A program made the translations under genes and the position numbers. Source: an uncultured Acetatifactor sp. (lineage in GTDB: Bacteria > Bacillota > Clostridia > Lachnospirales > Lachnospiraceae). From it: a DNA stretch of 25,185 bases. Below are positions 16,359 to 23,730 of this stretch, one piece after another; the stretch's first letter is position 1, and every line of letters begins with the position of its first letter. The stretch spans positions 1-25,185 of the forward strand of contig CAJTOJ010000041.1 of assembly GCA_910577665.1 (NCBI GenBank), in the 5' to 3' direction. The notes beneath the pieces are model-generated. The model was not told the origin of the DNA, ran no database searches, and was given only the letters and a program-made list of their open reading frames with translations.

Positions 16359-17831
16359 CTACAGCCCCATGCCTTCCAGCCATTCCTTCACGATCTCCCG
16401 CTCATCCATATGGTATTTTACCCCCTGGATCTCCTGGTAATCCTCATGTCCCTTTCCGGCCAGCACAATGATATCCCCCTCCTGCCCCTGGGACAGGACA
16501 TAGAAAATAGCCTCCCTGCGATCCCGGATTTTCACATATTTTCCCCCAGTGGGCACAATACCTGTCTCAATATCCCGGATGATCTGATCCGGCTCTTCTG
16601 TCCTGGGATTGTCTGAAGTGATAACAGTTAGGTCTGCCAGTCTGCCGCTGACCTCTCCCATCTCATACCGCCGTCTCTTTGCCCTGTCGCCCCCACACCC
16701 GAAGAGACAGACCAGACGCCCCGGCCTGTATTCCCGGAGGGCAGCCAGAAGGTTTTCCAGAGCCATGGCATTGTGTGCATAGTCGATGAGCAATGTAAAT
16801 CTCTGGGGCATCTCCACCTTCTCTATCCGGCCTTTCACGCGAACTTCCAACAGGGCCTGTTGCACTGCATCCACCTCCACCCCAAAATGGCGGCACAAGG
16901 CAATGGCACACAAAGCATTATACACGCTGAACCTGCCCGGCATGGCTGCCTGGGCGTCCAGCTCCACCAGGCCCGATACATGAAACGCCACACCCAGCTT
17001 GCCTGGATCCCGCACCAGCCCAAGACCGGATGCCCGCAGCATGCATCCCTCCCCCAGGCCATAGGTCTCCAGCTGACAGGTATGACCTTTTACCACATCC
17101 GCCACATGGGCATCATCCCCGTTGACAATCCCGATCCGGCACTGTCCAAACAGCATCCCCTTGCACGCTATATATTCCTCCAGACTCGCATGTTCACCGG
17201 GCGCTATATGGTCCGTGGCCAGATTGGTAAAAATCCCATAGTCAAATGTAAAACCAGCCGTTCTGCGCTGTTTCAGCGCCTGGGAGGACACCTCCATGAC
17301 CACAATCTCCATTCCCGCCTGGTACATCCTTGCAAAATTCTCCTGGATCACATAAGACTCCGGCGTGGTATTGTCAGCCTGTACCAGACAGTTTCCCACC
17401 AGGATGCCTGTGGTGCCCATAAGCCCCACCTTAAATCCGGCATGCTCCAGAATGGATTTCACCAGATAAGTGGTGGTGGTCTTGCCCTTAGTGCCCGTGA
17501 TGCCAATCACCTGCATCTTCTCTGCCGGATGGCCGAACCAGGCCGCCGACAGGAGAGCCAGGGCATATCTGGTATTTGCCACCTGGATCACGGTCACGTC
17601 CATGCCAGCCACATCCTCCACCGGTTCAGATACCACCAGCGCGGCAGCACCTTTCCCGGCTGCCTGGGCGGCAAATCCATGGCCATCCCACTTTCTGCCC
17701 CGGATACACACAAACAGGCTCCCTGGCCTTATGCCTTTCCGGGTGTCGTACACCACATCCTCCACTTCCACGTCCACACTGCCCTGGATACACACATACT
17801 CCAGATCTTCCAACAGCTTTTCCAGCCTCAT
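16359..17831 (-). CDS. murE: UDP-MurNAc-tripeptide synthetase MurE, DAP type
   Basis: Adds the third amino acid to UDP-MurNAc-L-Ala-D-Glu. The 490 residues match the family. N-terminal domain 1-100; ATP loop GITGTKGKTTT (110-120); the carbamylated-Lys region near IACKGMLFG; and the substrate-specificity motif DNPRTE near residue 407. DNPR is the signature for meso-diaminopimelate, so this cell wall is probably A1-gamma type. GGGAG lies 8 bases before ATG 17831. It is the first gene of the core transcription unit; its promoter must lie in or beyond 17832-17923, where I see only weak -10-like TAGAAT boxes. Confidence 0.96.
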   Translation of the reverse strand: MRLEKLLEDLEYVCIQGSVDVEVEDVVYDTRKGIRPGSLFVCIRGRKWDGHGFAAQAAGKGAAALVVSEPVEDVAGMDVTVIQVANTRYALALLSAAWFGHPAEKMQVIGITGTKGKTTTTYLVKSILEHAGFKVGLMGTTGILVGNCLVQADNTTPESYVIQENFARMYQAGMEIVVMEVSSQALKQRRTAGFTFDYGIFTNLATDHIAPGEHASLEEYIACKGMLFGQCRIGIVNGDDAHVADVVKGHTCQLETYGLGEGCMLRASGLGLVRDPGKLGVAFHVSGLVELDAQAAMPGRFSVYNALCAIALCRHFGVEVDAVQQALLEVRVKGRIEKVEMPQRFTLLIDYAHNAMALENLLAALREYRPGRLVCLFGCGGDRAKRRRYEMGEVSGRLADLTVITSDNPRTEEPDQIIRDIETGIVPTGGKYVKIRDRREAIFYVLSQGQEGDIIVLAGKGHEDYQEIQGVKYHMDEREIVKEWLEGMGL

Positions 17832-17923
17832 CCGCGTCTCTCCCGTCAGAAAACTTGCACTCTTTCTATTCTACTCTAAAAAGCCTAATTCTACCACCCC
17901 TATTTTTCACCACCAGTTCAGCC

Positions 17924-17983
17924 AGTCCATATAAGCGGTGAGAAAATTGTGCTCGCACGAATTTTCCACCGCTTATATGGACT
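17924..17983. repeat. 60-bp near-perfect palindrome (large hairpin)
   Basis: AGTCCATATAAGCGGTG (17924-17940) pairs with CACCGCTTATATGGACT (17967-17983). After a one-base bulge on each side, GAAAATT pairs with AATTTTC, and GTGC with GCAC around a two-base tip. This makes about 28 paired bases. It lies 93 bases upstream of murE on the far side from the gene. Such structures are typical of mobile palindromic units or miniature transposons; no T-run follows to make it an obvious terminator. Confidence 0.85.
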
Positions 17984-17989
17984 AAGGGA

Positions 17990-18052
17990 ACGCCATCATA
18001 TGAGTAAAGGTAGCAGCGGAAAGCGCCGGAGGCGCGGCTTTACGAATGGCGT
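17990..18052. repeat. Second, interrupted hairpin next to the palindrome
   Basis: ACGCCAT (17990-17996) pairs with ATGGCGT (18046-18052), then GTAAAG (18004-18009) with CTTTAC (18038-18043), and at the tip GCGCC-GGA-GGCGC. Internal loops separate the three stems. It begins only 6 bases after the 60-bp palindrome and ends 3 bases before the tandem array, so the three look like one composite element. Confidence 0.65.
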
Positions 18053-18055
18053 GGG

Positions 18056-18155
18056 CTGAACGGCCCGGGACTTGAACAGACCGGACTGAACAGACCGGAC
18101 TGAACGGCCCGGACTGAACAGACCGGACTGAACGGCCCGGACTGAATAGACCGCC
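18056..18155. repeat. 14-bp tandem repeat array, seven units
   Basis: Seven head-to-tail units of consensus CTGAACRGMCCGGA. The first two are 15 bases (one inserted base each), the rest are exactly 14. Two variants occur, one with GGCCC and one with AGACC, in the order G-A-A-G-A-G-A; the last four units therefore show a 28-bp higher-order period. The minus strand is open across it, but a 14-base unit shifts frame each copy, so a coding role is unlikely. Confidence 0.85.
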
Positions 18156-18708
18156 AGCATCACACTATTCCGAAACAAAAGACCAAAAGAAAGCCAGTTA
18201 TACACATCCCCTTGTAGAATTTCAGCCATCTAAAAACGAAATAACCGCCATACACACAGAACGGTACACCAAGACAGGAATTCAAAAAGGGGGCCTGCAC
18301 TCACCCGATGGACCAGGCTTGTTATGACCATATAGCAGAAAAGCCCCGGTTTGCACCAGGGCTTTTCCACTATTTTCTTATGAGGGGGGAGATAGTGAGT
18401 TCATCAACTATCTGAAACATATCTTACAGAGAAAATGTGTCCAAAGTGTGTCCGTTTTCTTATCAGACTCTAAAAAACTATAAAAAAAGCATAGACAAAC
18501 CATAAAAATTTCCCTAATTCACTTGCCAACTCCGCCAGCCATACCAGAGCACAGCTTTTACCACCGAATATGTCCCAAGCTTCTCCATGCAATCTCTCTT
18601 CGTTTCATTTTAATGGTTTCATCCCATCATTTCAAGTCTGTTTTTCCAACTTGAAACAGCCCAGCCCCCGGGGAGCCATCCAGGAACTGAAAGGAACGGG
18701 CTGCCGCC
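18156..18708. other. Gene-poor stretch between the repeat array and the blaI remnant
   Basis: No convincing gene. It contains the stem-loop at 18339-18366 and a short direct repeat TGTGTCC-N4-TGTGTCC (18436-18442 and 18447-18453). From about 18470 it becomes AT-rich with A-tracts. Homology to BlaI starts abruptly near 18700, so the sequence just before it is on the other side of a deletion or insertion scar. Confidence 0.6.
18339..18366. terminator. Stem-loop, possible bidirectional terminator
   Basis: AAAAGCCC (18339-18346) and GGGCTTTT (18359-18366) form a perfect 8-bp stem, which a CGG/CCA extension toward the loop may lengthen slightly. Because the stem starts with AAAA and ends with TTTT it would work on either strand, though the T-run is short. 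No intact gene ends next to it now, consistent with loss of neighbouring genes. Confidence 0.5.
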
Positions 18709-19002
18709 ATGCTTGTAAAGCTATGCCGGGAGCTGCTGGGCTGGAAACAGACTACTACCTATACCGTCATCAAACGCCTTGGGGAACGTGGGGTACTGAA
18801 AAACGAAAATGGCACAATTACATCCCTTGTCTCCAAGAGCAACGCACAGGCCTACGAGATTGACGAACTGGTTAAAAAAAAATTCCAGGGTTCCCTCCCT
18901 GCCTTTATCTCTGCCTTTACGAAACGCCAGGATTTGTCCGCGGCCGAACTTGACGAAATGCAGCGTATGATTGACCGCATCCGGAAAGGAAGTTCCCAAT
19001 GA
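18709..19002 (+). pseudogene. BlaI/MecI-family repressor, N-terminus missing
   Basis: The frame gives LVKLCRELLGWKQTTTYTVI followed by KRLGERGVLKNENGTI, the second half of the BlaI winged-helix domain with its recognition helix (TTTYTVIKRL). The normal C-terminal dimerisation and protease-site region ends in IRKGSSQ. About 25 N-terminal residues are absent; upstream in frame there is only ERAAA and then a TGA at about 18688-18690. ATG 18709 has no ribosome site. The stop overlaps the next ATG as ATGA, the usual blaI-blaR1 coupling. A short protein could be made but would lack the first helix. Confidence 0.75.
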
Positions 19003-19296
19003 ACGAACTCTTTTTGAAAACCGTCAATAGGAGCATAGCAGCAAGCTGGCTTGTCCTGGCTGTGTTGCTACTCCGCTTTGCATTGAAGAAAGCGCCCAGA
19101 TGGGCCAATGTGCTGCTCTGGGGGATCGTAGCGGTGCAGCTGCGCTTCTTCTGTACGCTTTAGGAAGTTATTGGCGCCTGCGGCGCAATGTCAGCGAAGC
19201 TGTCATCCTCCGGGAGAACATCTTTCAGTGCGAAAACGTGGAGTCTCCCTTTGTTCCGGGCGTCATCAAGCCGAAAATTTATCTTCCTTTGGAAAG
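18999..19296 (+). pseudogene. BlaR1/MecR1-type M56 sensor peptidase, internally deleted
   Basis: The first 44 codons are a normal BlaR1 start: MNELFLKTVNRSIAASWLVL and the first membrane helix, then KKAPRWANVLLWGIV. Near 19130 the sequence jumps, with a frame change, to GAAALLLYALGSYWRLRRNV and CENVESPFVPGVIKPKIYLP. In intact relatives about 80 residues separate these parts. Homology stops again at KIYLP, exactly before the HExxH zinc-protease motif would begin. In the original frame translation ends at TAG 19161. With two deletions and no active site it is a dead gene. With the blaI remnant it marks a lost two-gene antibiotic-sensing operon. Confidence 0.8.
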
Positions 19297-19318
19297 CCGC
19301 CGCCATACGGGTCAGTGA

Positions 19319-19632
19319 ACAGCATAACATGGAATGGATCAAAGAAAACCCGCCTGCCATTTTCCTTCTTCTCCAAATGATCCATGAATCATAGATATGC
19401 AGGGCAGTCATATGGCTGCCCGACAACAGGTAGCATGCAACCATCCTACTTAAAAAATCCAAATCCGTTTCAACAGTTCTATTCCCTCAGATCTCCTGCA
19501 CCAACCCTAATCCGATATTCCCTCCACAAATCCCCGGTATCCAGCCGCCCTGTCCCACTGGTCGTACTGGCTGCACTAGGTTTTTGCAGAAAAGTTGCGT
19601 TCAACTGCGCCCATTCCAGACAAAAGATAAAT
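19319..19632. other. Gene-poor stretch after the blaR1 remnant
   Basis: No gene that I can support. A short frame ends in MEWIKENPPAIFLLLQMIHE at about 19395, too short to place. A small stem GGGCAG/CTGCCC lies at 19402-19421. Near 19590-19610 the minus strand has AGTTG-AACG-CAACT followed by TTT, a weak candidate terminator for the histidine kinase gene. Confidence 0.4.
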
Positions 19633-21018
19633 CTATTTGGGTATGATTAGTACGGTTTTGAATCCACCATATTCGCTATGGCCGATTAAAATTTCTCCAT
19701 TATGCCCTTTTATAATCTGCTTCACAATAAGCAGTCCCAAACCGTGCCGCTGTTCGGTAGTATTCGTATCACAAATCATATAATGCGGTGTATTGTTTAG
19801 TCTCTCAATCTGTTCATCGGAAGCCCCTATACCATTATCTTCCATACAAATCTTACAAGTATTGTTATCCTCATCAACGGATGCATAAATCACACACCCG
19901 TTTTCATTATGGTTTATGCTGTTCTGAATAAGGTTTGATATTGCACGTTTCAGCAAATCCTTATCAGCGTTGATGTAACAGGCAGACAGGGTATCAGCGG
20001 TTTTCCATTCAATGGGAAACTTATCCTCAATATTCGTATTCAAAAAATCCACAATAACCTGGCGAACAATAGATATTGCATTTTCCTGTTTCATGACCAG
20101 CGGCTGCATATCATATTCAAGTTTGGAAGCGAGATTGAGGTCGTTAATCAAGTCTTTCATCCGGCTACTCTGCCTTACAATGACAGCGGCTTTTTTACGC
20201 TCCATTTCTGACAGATTTTTTGAATTTTCCAGTTGTCCGGCATAACCCATAATCATGGACAGGGGCGTTCTGATATCATGGGAAACCCCCGCAACCCAGT
20301 TTGCCCTTGCCGTTTCTTTTTTTCGTAACTGTTCAGCCTGCATCTGTAATATTTCAGATGTTTTATTGATTTTTTCAGCCAATTCAGAAAATACACCTTT
20401 CTCCTTCATACAGACTGGACTGCCGTCTGACAAATTCTGTATTCCATTCGTTATTGGTCTGATGGAACGTAACAGCTTTGAATCAACAGCAATATATATG
20501 AGGAAAATCAAGACAATATTGACAGTCAGAATAATCATTGTATTCTTGGGTAAATTGGCAATAAAGCTATAGTCCCAGCTCGCCCTTGTATGTTTCCAGA
20601 ATCTATCTTTTGGAAATCCCAATACCAATAGTCCGTTTTTGGCTTCTCCCGTAAAAGTGGGGTATCCATCTACATAGCTGCGCGTCAGCTGCGCTATATC
20701 TGATAATGTATATTGCATAGGGATACTGCCAGGCAGATTATCTGTCCGCCATACAACTTGCCGTGTATCATTGTCAATGAGGAAAGCCCAGGCCTTTTCT
20801 TCTATTAGTTTCGCCATGACATCATCAGATATGGAATAACTGCCATCTGTTAATTCCAATGCGGCTGCTACATGATCCGCCATATCCCACGGAGAAAATG
20901 TTGATGCATTTCTGACAAAGGCTATGGCAAAAAAAGCAATATTCAGAATAACAAGAAGTATGATGCTTAACGTCATGATTCCCGCAAAGCGGCGTATTAG
21001 TTTTGGAATACTTTTCAT
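19633..21018 (-). CDS. Membrane sensor histidine kinase
   Basis: Autophosphorylating sensor paired with the response regulator just upstream. Counting from the alternative ATG 21030, transmembrane helix 1 is at about 17-39 and helix 2 at about 163-182, framing an external sensor domain of about 120 residues. His251 in GVSHDIRTPLSMIMGY is the phosphorylation site, and the ATPase domain shows NLIQNSINHNENG (N box), DNGIGAS (G1) and GLGLLIVKQI (G2). I prefer ATG 21018 (461 residues) because AAAGG is only one base from ATG 21030, though it is rather far (13 bases) from 21018. The spacer to the regulator gene can form two competing hairpins. Context with a divergent peptide-type ABC exporter suggests antimicrobial-peptide sensing; the ligand is inferred only. 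Confidence 0.93.
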   Translation of the reverse strand: MKSIPKLIRRFAGIMTLSIILLVILNIAFFAIAFVRNASTFSPWDMADHVAAALELTDGSYSISDDVMAKLIEEKAWAFLIDNDTRQVVWRTDNLPGSIPMQYTLSDIAQLTRSYVDGYPTFTGEAKNGLLVLGFPKDRFWKHTRASWDYSFIANLPKNTMIILTVNIVLIFLIYIAVDSKLLRSIRPITNGIQNLSDGSPVCMKEKGVFSELAEKINKTSEILQMQAEQLRKKETARANWVAGVSHDIRTPLSMIMGYAGQLENSKNLSEMERKKAAVIVRQSSRMKDLINDLNLASKLEYDMQPLVMKQENAISIVRQVIVDFLNTNIEDKFPIEWKTADTLSACYINADKDLLKRAISNLIQNSINHNENGCVIYASVDEDNNTCKICMEDNGIGASDEQIERLNNTPHYMICDTNTTEQRHGLGLLIVKQIIKGHNGEILIGHSEYGGFKTVLIIPK

Positions 21019-21058
21019 ACAAATAACCATGCCTTTCCGTTGCCTGCGGATCTACAGG

Positions 21059-21092
21059 CACATGTTTGCATGTGAAAAATTGATTTTTCACA
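21059..21092 (-). promoter_or_regulatory. Two overlapping hairpins between regulator and kinase genes
   Basis: TGTGAAAAAT-TG-ATTTTTCACA (21071-21092) is a perfect 10-bp inverted repeat directly after the regulator's stop. CACATG-TTTG-CATGTG (21059-21074) shares four bases with it, so the two cannot form together in one RNA. They occupy the leader of the kinase gene and could attenuate or tune its expression relative to the regulator. Confidence 0.55.
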
Positions 21093-21797
21093 CTATTTCC
21101 CCTCGACAATTAACTTATAGCCTAATCCTTTGACTGTAACCAGCGAAACGGGGTGCGAGGGATTTTGTTCTATTTTTTCTCTGATACGGCGTATATGCGC
21201 CATTAAAGAATTTTCATATCCAAAGGGATTGTCGCCCCATGCTGCTTCGCACAATGCGTCAATTGTTACAATACGCCCTGCATTGCGATATAAGACAGAC
21301 AACAGATCATGTTCTTTTGCTGTCAATGGGATGTGTTCCTCCTTTTTAATGACCTCAGCACGCGAAAAATCAATTTGACTGTCATGTAAACACACTAGAG
21401 GATTATCGTCTTTGTAGCTTCTGCGTAAAATGGCCATGACACGAAACAAAAGCTCTTTTGGCAAAAAGGGTTTTACGATATAATCATCAGCCCCCAAACC
21501 AAAGCCTTTGAATTTATCATCCTCTTCACCACGGGCCGTAAGAAACAAGACGGGGTAATCGCCGCCTTTCTTTAACTGTTCCATTAACGCAAACCCGTTC
21601 CCATCCGGAAGCATCACGTCAAGTATTGCTAATTCCGGACAGGATTTTTCAGCTTGTTCCATAGCTTCATTTACATTTTTTGCAGTTTTGACATTTTGAA
21701 ATCCGTATTCAACTAAAATAGACAAAACCAGATCTAAAAGCTCCTGTTCATCATCAACCAGCAGAATACGTTTATGCAGCAGATACTCTTCTTTCAT
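21093..21797 (-). CDS. OmpR-family response regulator
   Basis: A 234-residue two-domain regulator. The receiver domain has the acidic pair Asp15-Asp16 (LLVDDEQ), phosphoacceptor Asp60 (LAILDVMLPDG) and the switch Lys in DDYIVKPF. The C-terminal winged helix is OmpR/PhoB type (TIDALCEAAWGDNPFGYENS, MAHIRRIREKIE, VKGLGYKL). I chose ATG 21797, which has AAGGGAG about 9 bases upstream; a longer frame from 21908 would translate the duplicated leader. It is the first gene of the two-component operon and divergent from the ABC operon it probably controls. Confidence 0.95.
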   Translation of the reverse strand: MKEEYLLHKRILLVDDEQELLDLVLSILVEYGFQNVKTAKNVNEAMEQAEKSCPELAILDVMLPDGNGFALMEQLKKGGDYPVLFLTARGEEDDKFKGFGLGADDYIVKPFLPKELLFRVMAILRRSYKDDNPLVCLHDSQIDFSRAEVIKKEEHIPLTAKEHDLLSVLYRNAGRIVTIDALCEAAWGDNPFGYENSLMAHIRRIREKIEQNPSHPVSLVTVKGLGYKLIVEGK

Positions 21798-21800
21798 TAT

Positions 21801-21836
21801 ACAATCTCCCTTCACAGTACAATCCCCCTTCACAGT
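21801..21836 (-). repeat. 18-base tandem duplication carrying the ribosome site of the response regulator
   Basis: Two head-to-tail copies (21801-21818 and 21819-21836) differ at one base. Read on the minus strand each contains GTGAAGGGRGA, so the Shine-Dalgarno region exists twice, once at the right distance and once 18 bases further upstream. Eighteen bases keeps frame, so the duplication looks recent or tolerated. Confidence 0.8.
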
Positions 21837-21915
21837 CACATCATAACATCTCGACTGCCGTCTCGATGGGTTTCTTGTCAAATATGGCTCCCTGCAGACA
21901 TGCGCCATGCTTTCC

Positions 21916-22075
21916 TAGAGCGTGTTTGAAAATTCATTCCCACCATCTGCACGCCCCACTTTGCGGTATATTTGGCCCTCATTCAGTCAACGTAGCCCAC
22001 TACGCCTCCCTCATTTGGGTCAATTCTCCCACAAATTGTGACGCACATCTGACAGAAAGCAATTTTCAAACTCTA
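21916..22075. repeat. 160-bp element with terminal inverted repeats, MITE-like
   Basis: The ends TAGAG(CGTG)TTTGAAAATT at 21916-21934 and AATTTTCAAACTCTA at 22061-22075 are inverted repeats, the left end having four extra bases. Inside are a CGTAG-CCCA-CTACG hairpin (21991-22004), two near-copies of CCCTCATT..GTCAA (21976-21990 and 22008-22023) and the palindrome CACAAATTGTG (22030-22040). There is no coding capacity and no clear target duplication. It lies in the divergent promoter region, which otherwise holds no gene. Confidence 0.6.
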
Positions 22076-22119
22076 ATTATTTTACCATATAATTGTGAAT
22101 TTTTTTGGGATTTCTGAAA

Positions 22120-22138
22120 ATGTAAGGTAGATGTAAGG
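22120..22138 (+). promoter_or_regulatory. Direct repeat, candidate response-regulator site for the ABC operon
   Basis: ATGTAAGG occurs at 22120-22127 and 22131-22138, an 11-base period that places both copies on one face of the helix, as OmpR-family dimers require. It lies 63 bases before the ATPase start. A -35-like TTGTCA follows at 22150-22155, but the -10 region (near 22173-22178) is poor, consistent with activation being needed. Confidence 0.5.
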
Positions 22139-22200
22139 GAAAGAGAATGTTGTCATAAGGTTGCGCTGGTAACATGTAAGCAATGAAAGGAGATGTTTTT

Positions 22201-22983
22201 ATGGATTACATGATCACAACAAAACAGCTGACCAAAAACTACAAATCTTTCGTGGCTGTTCACAACGTTTCACTAAACATTCGCAAAGGCAGCATTTACG
22301 GCTTCCTGGGTCCCAATGGTGCGGGAAAATCCACTACCATGAAAATGCTCTTAGGATTGACTGCGCCCACAAAAGGCAGCTTCACAATCGATGGAAAGCA
22401 ATTCCCGAATGACCGCCTTTCCATTTTGAAAGAAGTAGGTTCCTTTATCGAGTCGCCCTCTTTTTATGCAAATCTGACAGGCAAAGAAAACCTTGACATT
22501 ATCCGCCGCATACTGGGACTTCCCGGAAGTTGCGTTACAGATGCATTGGAGCTTGTGGGGCTTTCTGAATTTGGCGGGCGGCTTGCAAAAAAATACTCAT
22601 TGGGTATGAAGCAACGGTTGGGACTTGCCGGAGCCTTGTTAGGCAGACCACCTGTTCTGATTCTGGATGAACCTACCAATGGACTTGATCCATCCGGCAT
22701 ACATGAAATCCGAAATCTGATTAAATCGCTGCCCGGTCTTTACGATTGTACGGTTCTCATCTCTTCGCATATGCTATCTGAAATCGAGCTAATGGCAGAC
22801 GATATAGGAATACTCAATCATGGCCGCTTACTGTTTGAGGGCAGCCTGGATGAATTACGGCAGAACGCATTGCAGTCGGGATTTGCTGCGGATAGTAAAA
22901 ACAGTGTTGCTAATCTGGAAGATATGTTCCTGTCTATGGTTGACAAAGACAATGCGAGTAGAAAGCAGAGGGCCATGTTATGA
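22201..22983 (+). CDS. ABC transporter ATPase, lantibiotic/bacitracin immunity type
   Basis: A 260-residue ATPase of the BcrA/LanF group. Walker A GPNGAGKST is at 38-46, the Q loop region follows, the signature is degenerate (YSLGMKQRLGLAGAL instead of LSGGQ), Walker B is VLILDEPTNGLDP, and the switch His is in LISSHMLSEIE. The YSLGMKQR signature is typical of this subfamily. ATG 22201 has AAAGGAG 8 bases upstream; an in-frame ATG at 22183 overlaps that site and is unlikely. The stop overlaps the next start by 4 bases (ATGA). Likely exports or expels a peptide antibiotic together with the two permeases. Confidence 0.94.
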   Translation: MDYMITTKQLTKNYKSFVAVHNVSLNIRKGSIYGFLGPNGAGKSTTMKMLLGLTAPTKGSFTIDGKQFPNDRLSILKEVGSFIESPSFYANLTGKENLDIIRRILGLPGSCVTDALELVGLSEFGGRLAKKYSLGMKQRLGLAGALLGRPPVLILDEPTNGLDPSGIHEIRNLIKSLPGLYDCTVLISSHMLSEIELMADDIGILNHGRLLFEGSLDELRQNALQSGFAADSKNSVANLEDMFLSMVDKDNASRKQRAML

Positions 22984-23717
22984 ATATCACTATGAGGACA
23001 TTTGCAATCGAGCTTAGAAAGGAGAAACGCACAGGCGTTATTCCGTTAATGCTTACAGTGGGCATTCTGGGGGCAGCTTACGCCTTTGTATTTTTCCTTG
23101 TGCGGAAAGACACTCTTTTAAATCTGCCATTGGCTCCTATGGATGTGCTGCTCACGCAGTTGTATGGCATGATTATGGTTCTGAATATGTTTGGTATCAT
23201 AGTAGCCGCCTGTATGATCTACAATATGGAATTTAAGGGAAGTGCCGTCAAAAAAATGTATATGCTCCCTATGAGTGTTCCTGTTATGTATTTTTGCAAA
23301 TTTCTGATTGTAACGATTATGTTCTTTATTGCAATCGTTTTTCAGAATCTGGCACTTACCAAAATAGGTCTGACGGATTTGCCACAGGGTGCCTTTGTGT
23401 TTGGGACGCTGCTGTCCTTTGCCGGATATTCCTTTATAACATCAATGCCCGTATTATCTTTTATGGTTTTCATATCTTCCCGCTTTGAAAATATGTGGGT
23501 GCCTCTTGGTATTGGTGTTGCAGGATTTTTAAGTGGTATGGCATTGGCGCCATCGCGTAATATTTCTCTTTGCATACACCCCTTTGTGCTTATGTTAAAA
23601 CCTGCTGTTGCGATGAGCGCACAGCCGGATATTGTAGTTGCTATTTTTTCGCTGGCTGAAACAGCCATTTTCCTTTTTTCCGGATTATGGACTGCCAGAT
23701 ACCTGCGCTATGAATAG
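22980..23717 (+). CDS. ABC permease, LanE/MutE-like
   Basis: A 245-residue integral membrane protein with about six hydrophobic helices (near residues 18-38, 55-80, 100-120, 135-155, 170-190 and 215-235). The cytosolic start MNITMRTFAIELRKEKRTG precedes helix 1, the usual layout for peptide-immunity permeases of the MutE/EpiE and ABC-2 type. The ATGA overlap with the ATPase gene implies coupled translation and equal subunit amounts. The exact family label is inferred from context and size. Confidence 0.85.
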   Translation: MNITMRTFAIELRKEKRTGVIPLMLTVGILGAAYAFVFFLVRKDTLLNLPLAPMDVLLTQLYGMIMVLNMFGIIVAACMIYNMEFKGSAVKKMYMLPMSVPVMYFCKFLIVTIMFFIAIVFQNLALTKIGLTDLPQGAFVFGTLLSFAGYSFITSMPVLSFMVFISSRFENMWVPLGIGVAGFLSGMALAPSRNISLCIHPFVLMLKPAVAMSAQPDIVVAIFSLAETAIFLFSGLWTARYLRYE

Positions 23718-23730
23718 GGAGGTGTGGGAT

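Noticed and set aside
16773..17879. A 368-codon plus-strand open frame
   Set aside because: Antisense shadow of murE with no ribosome site or recognisable motif.
18056..18155. Tandem repeats as a CRISPR array
   Set aside because: Units are contiguous with no spacers and no cas genes nearby.
17996..18229. A 77-codon minus-strand frame
   Set aside because: Half of it is the 14-bp repeat array, whose unit length shifts frame each copy, and the rest is the hairpin; no ribosome site.
18436..18453. Direct repeat TGTGTCC-N4-TGTGTCC as an integrase attachment site
   Set aside because: No integrase or matching second copy delimits an element. A similar GTGTCCGTTTT string near 4984 is too short to pair with it.
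19384..19650. An 88-codon plus-strand frame
   Set aside because: No ribosome site, no motif, and it runs into the end of the kinase gene on the other strand.
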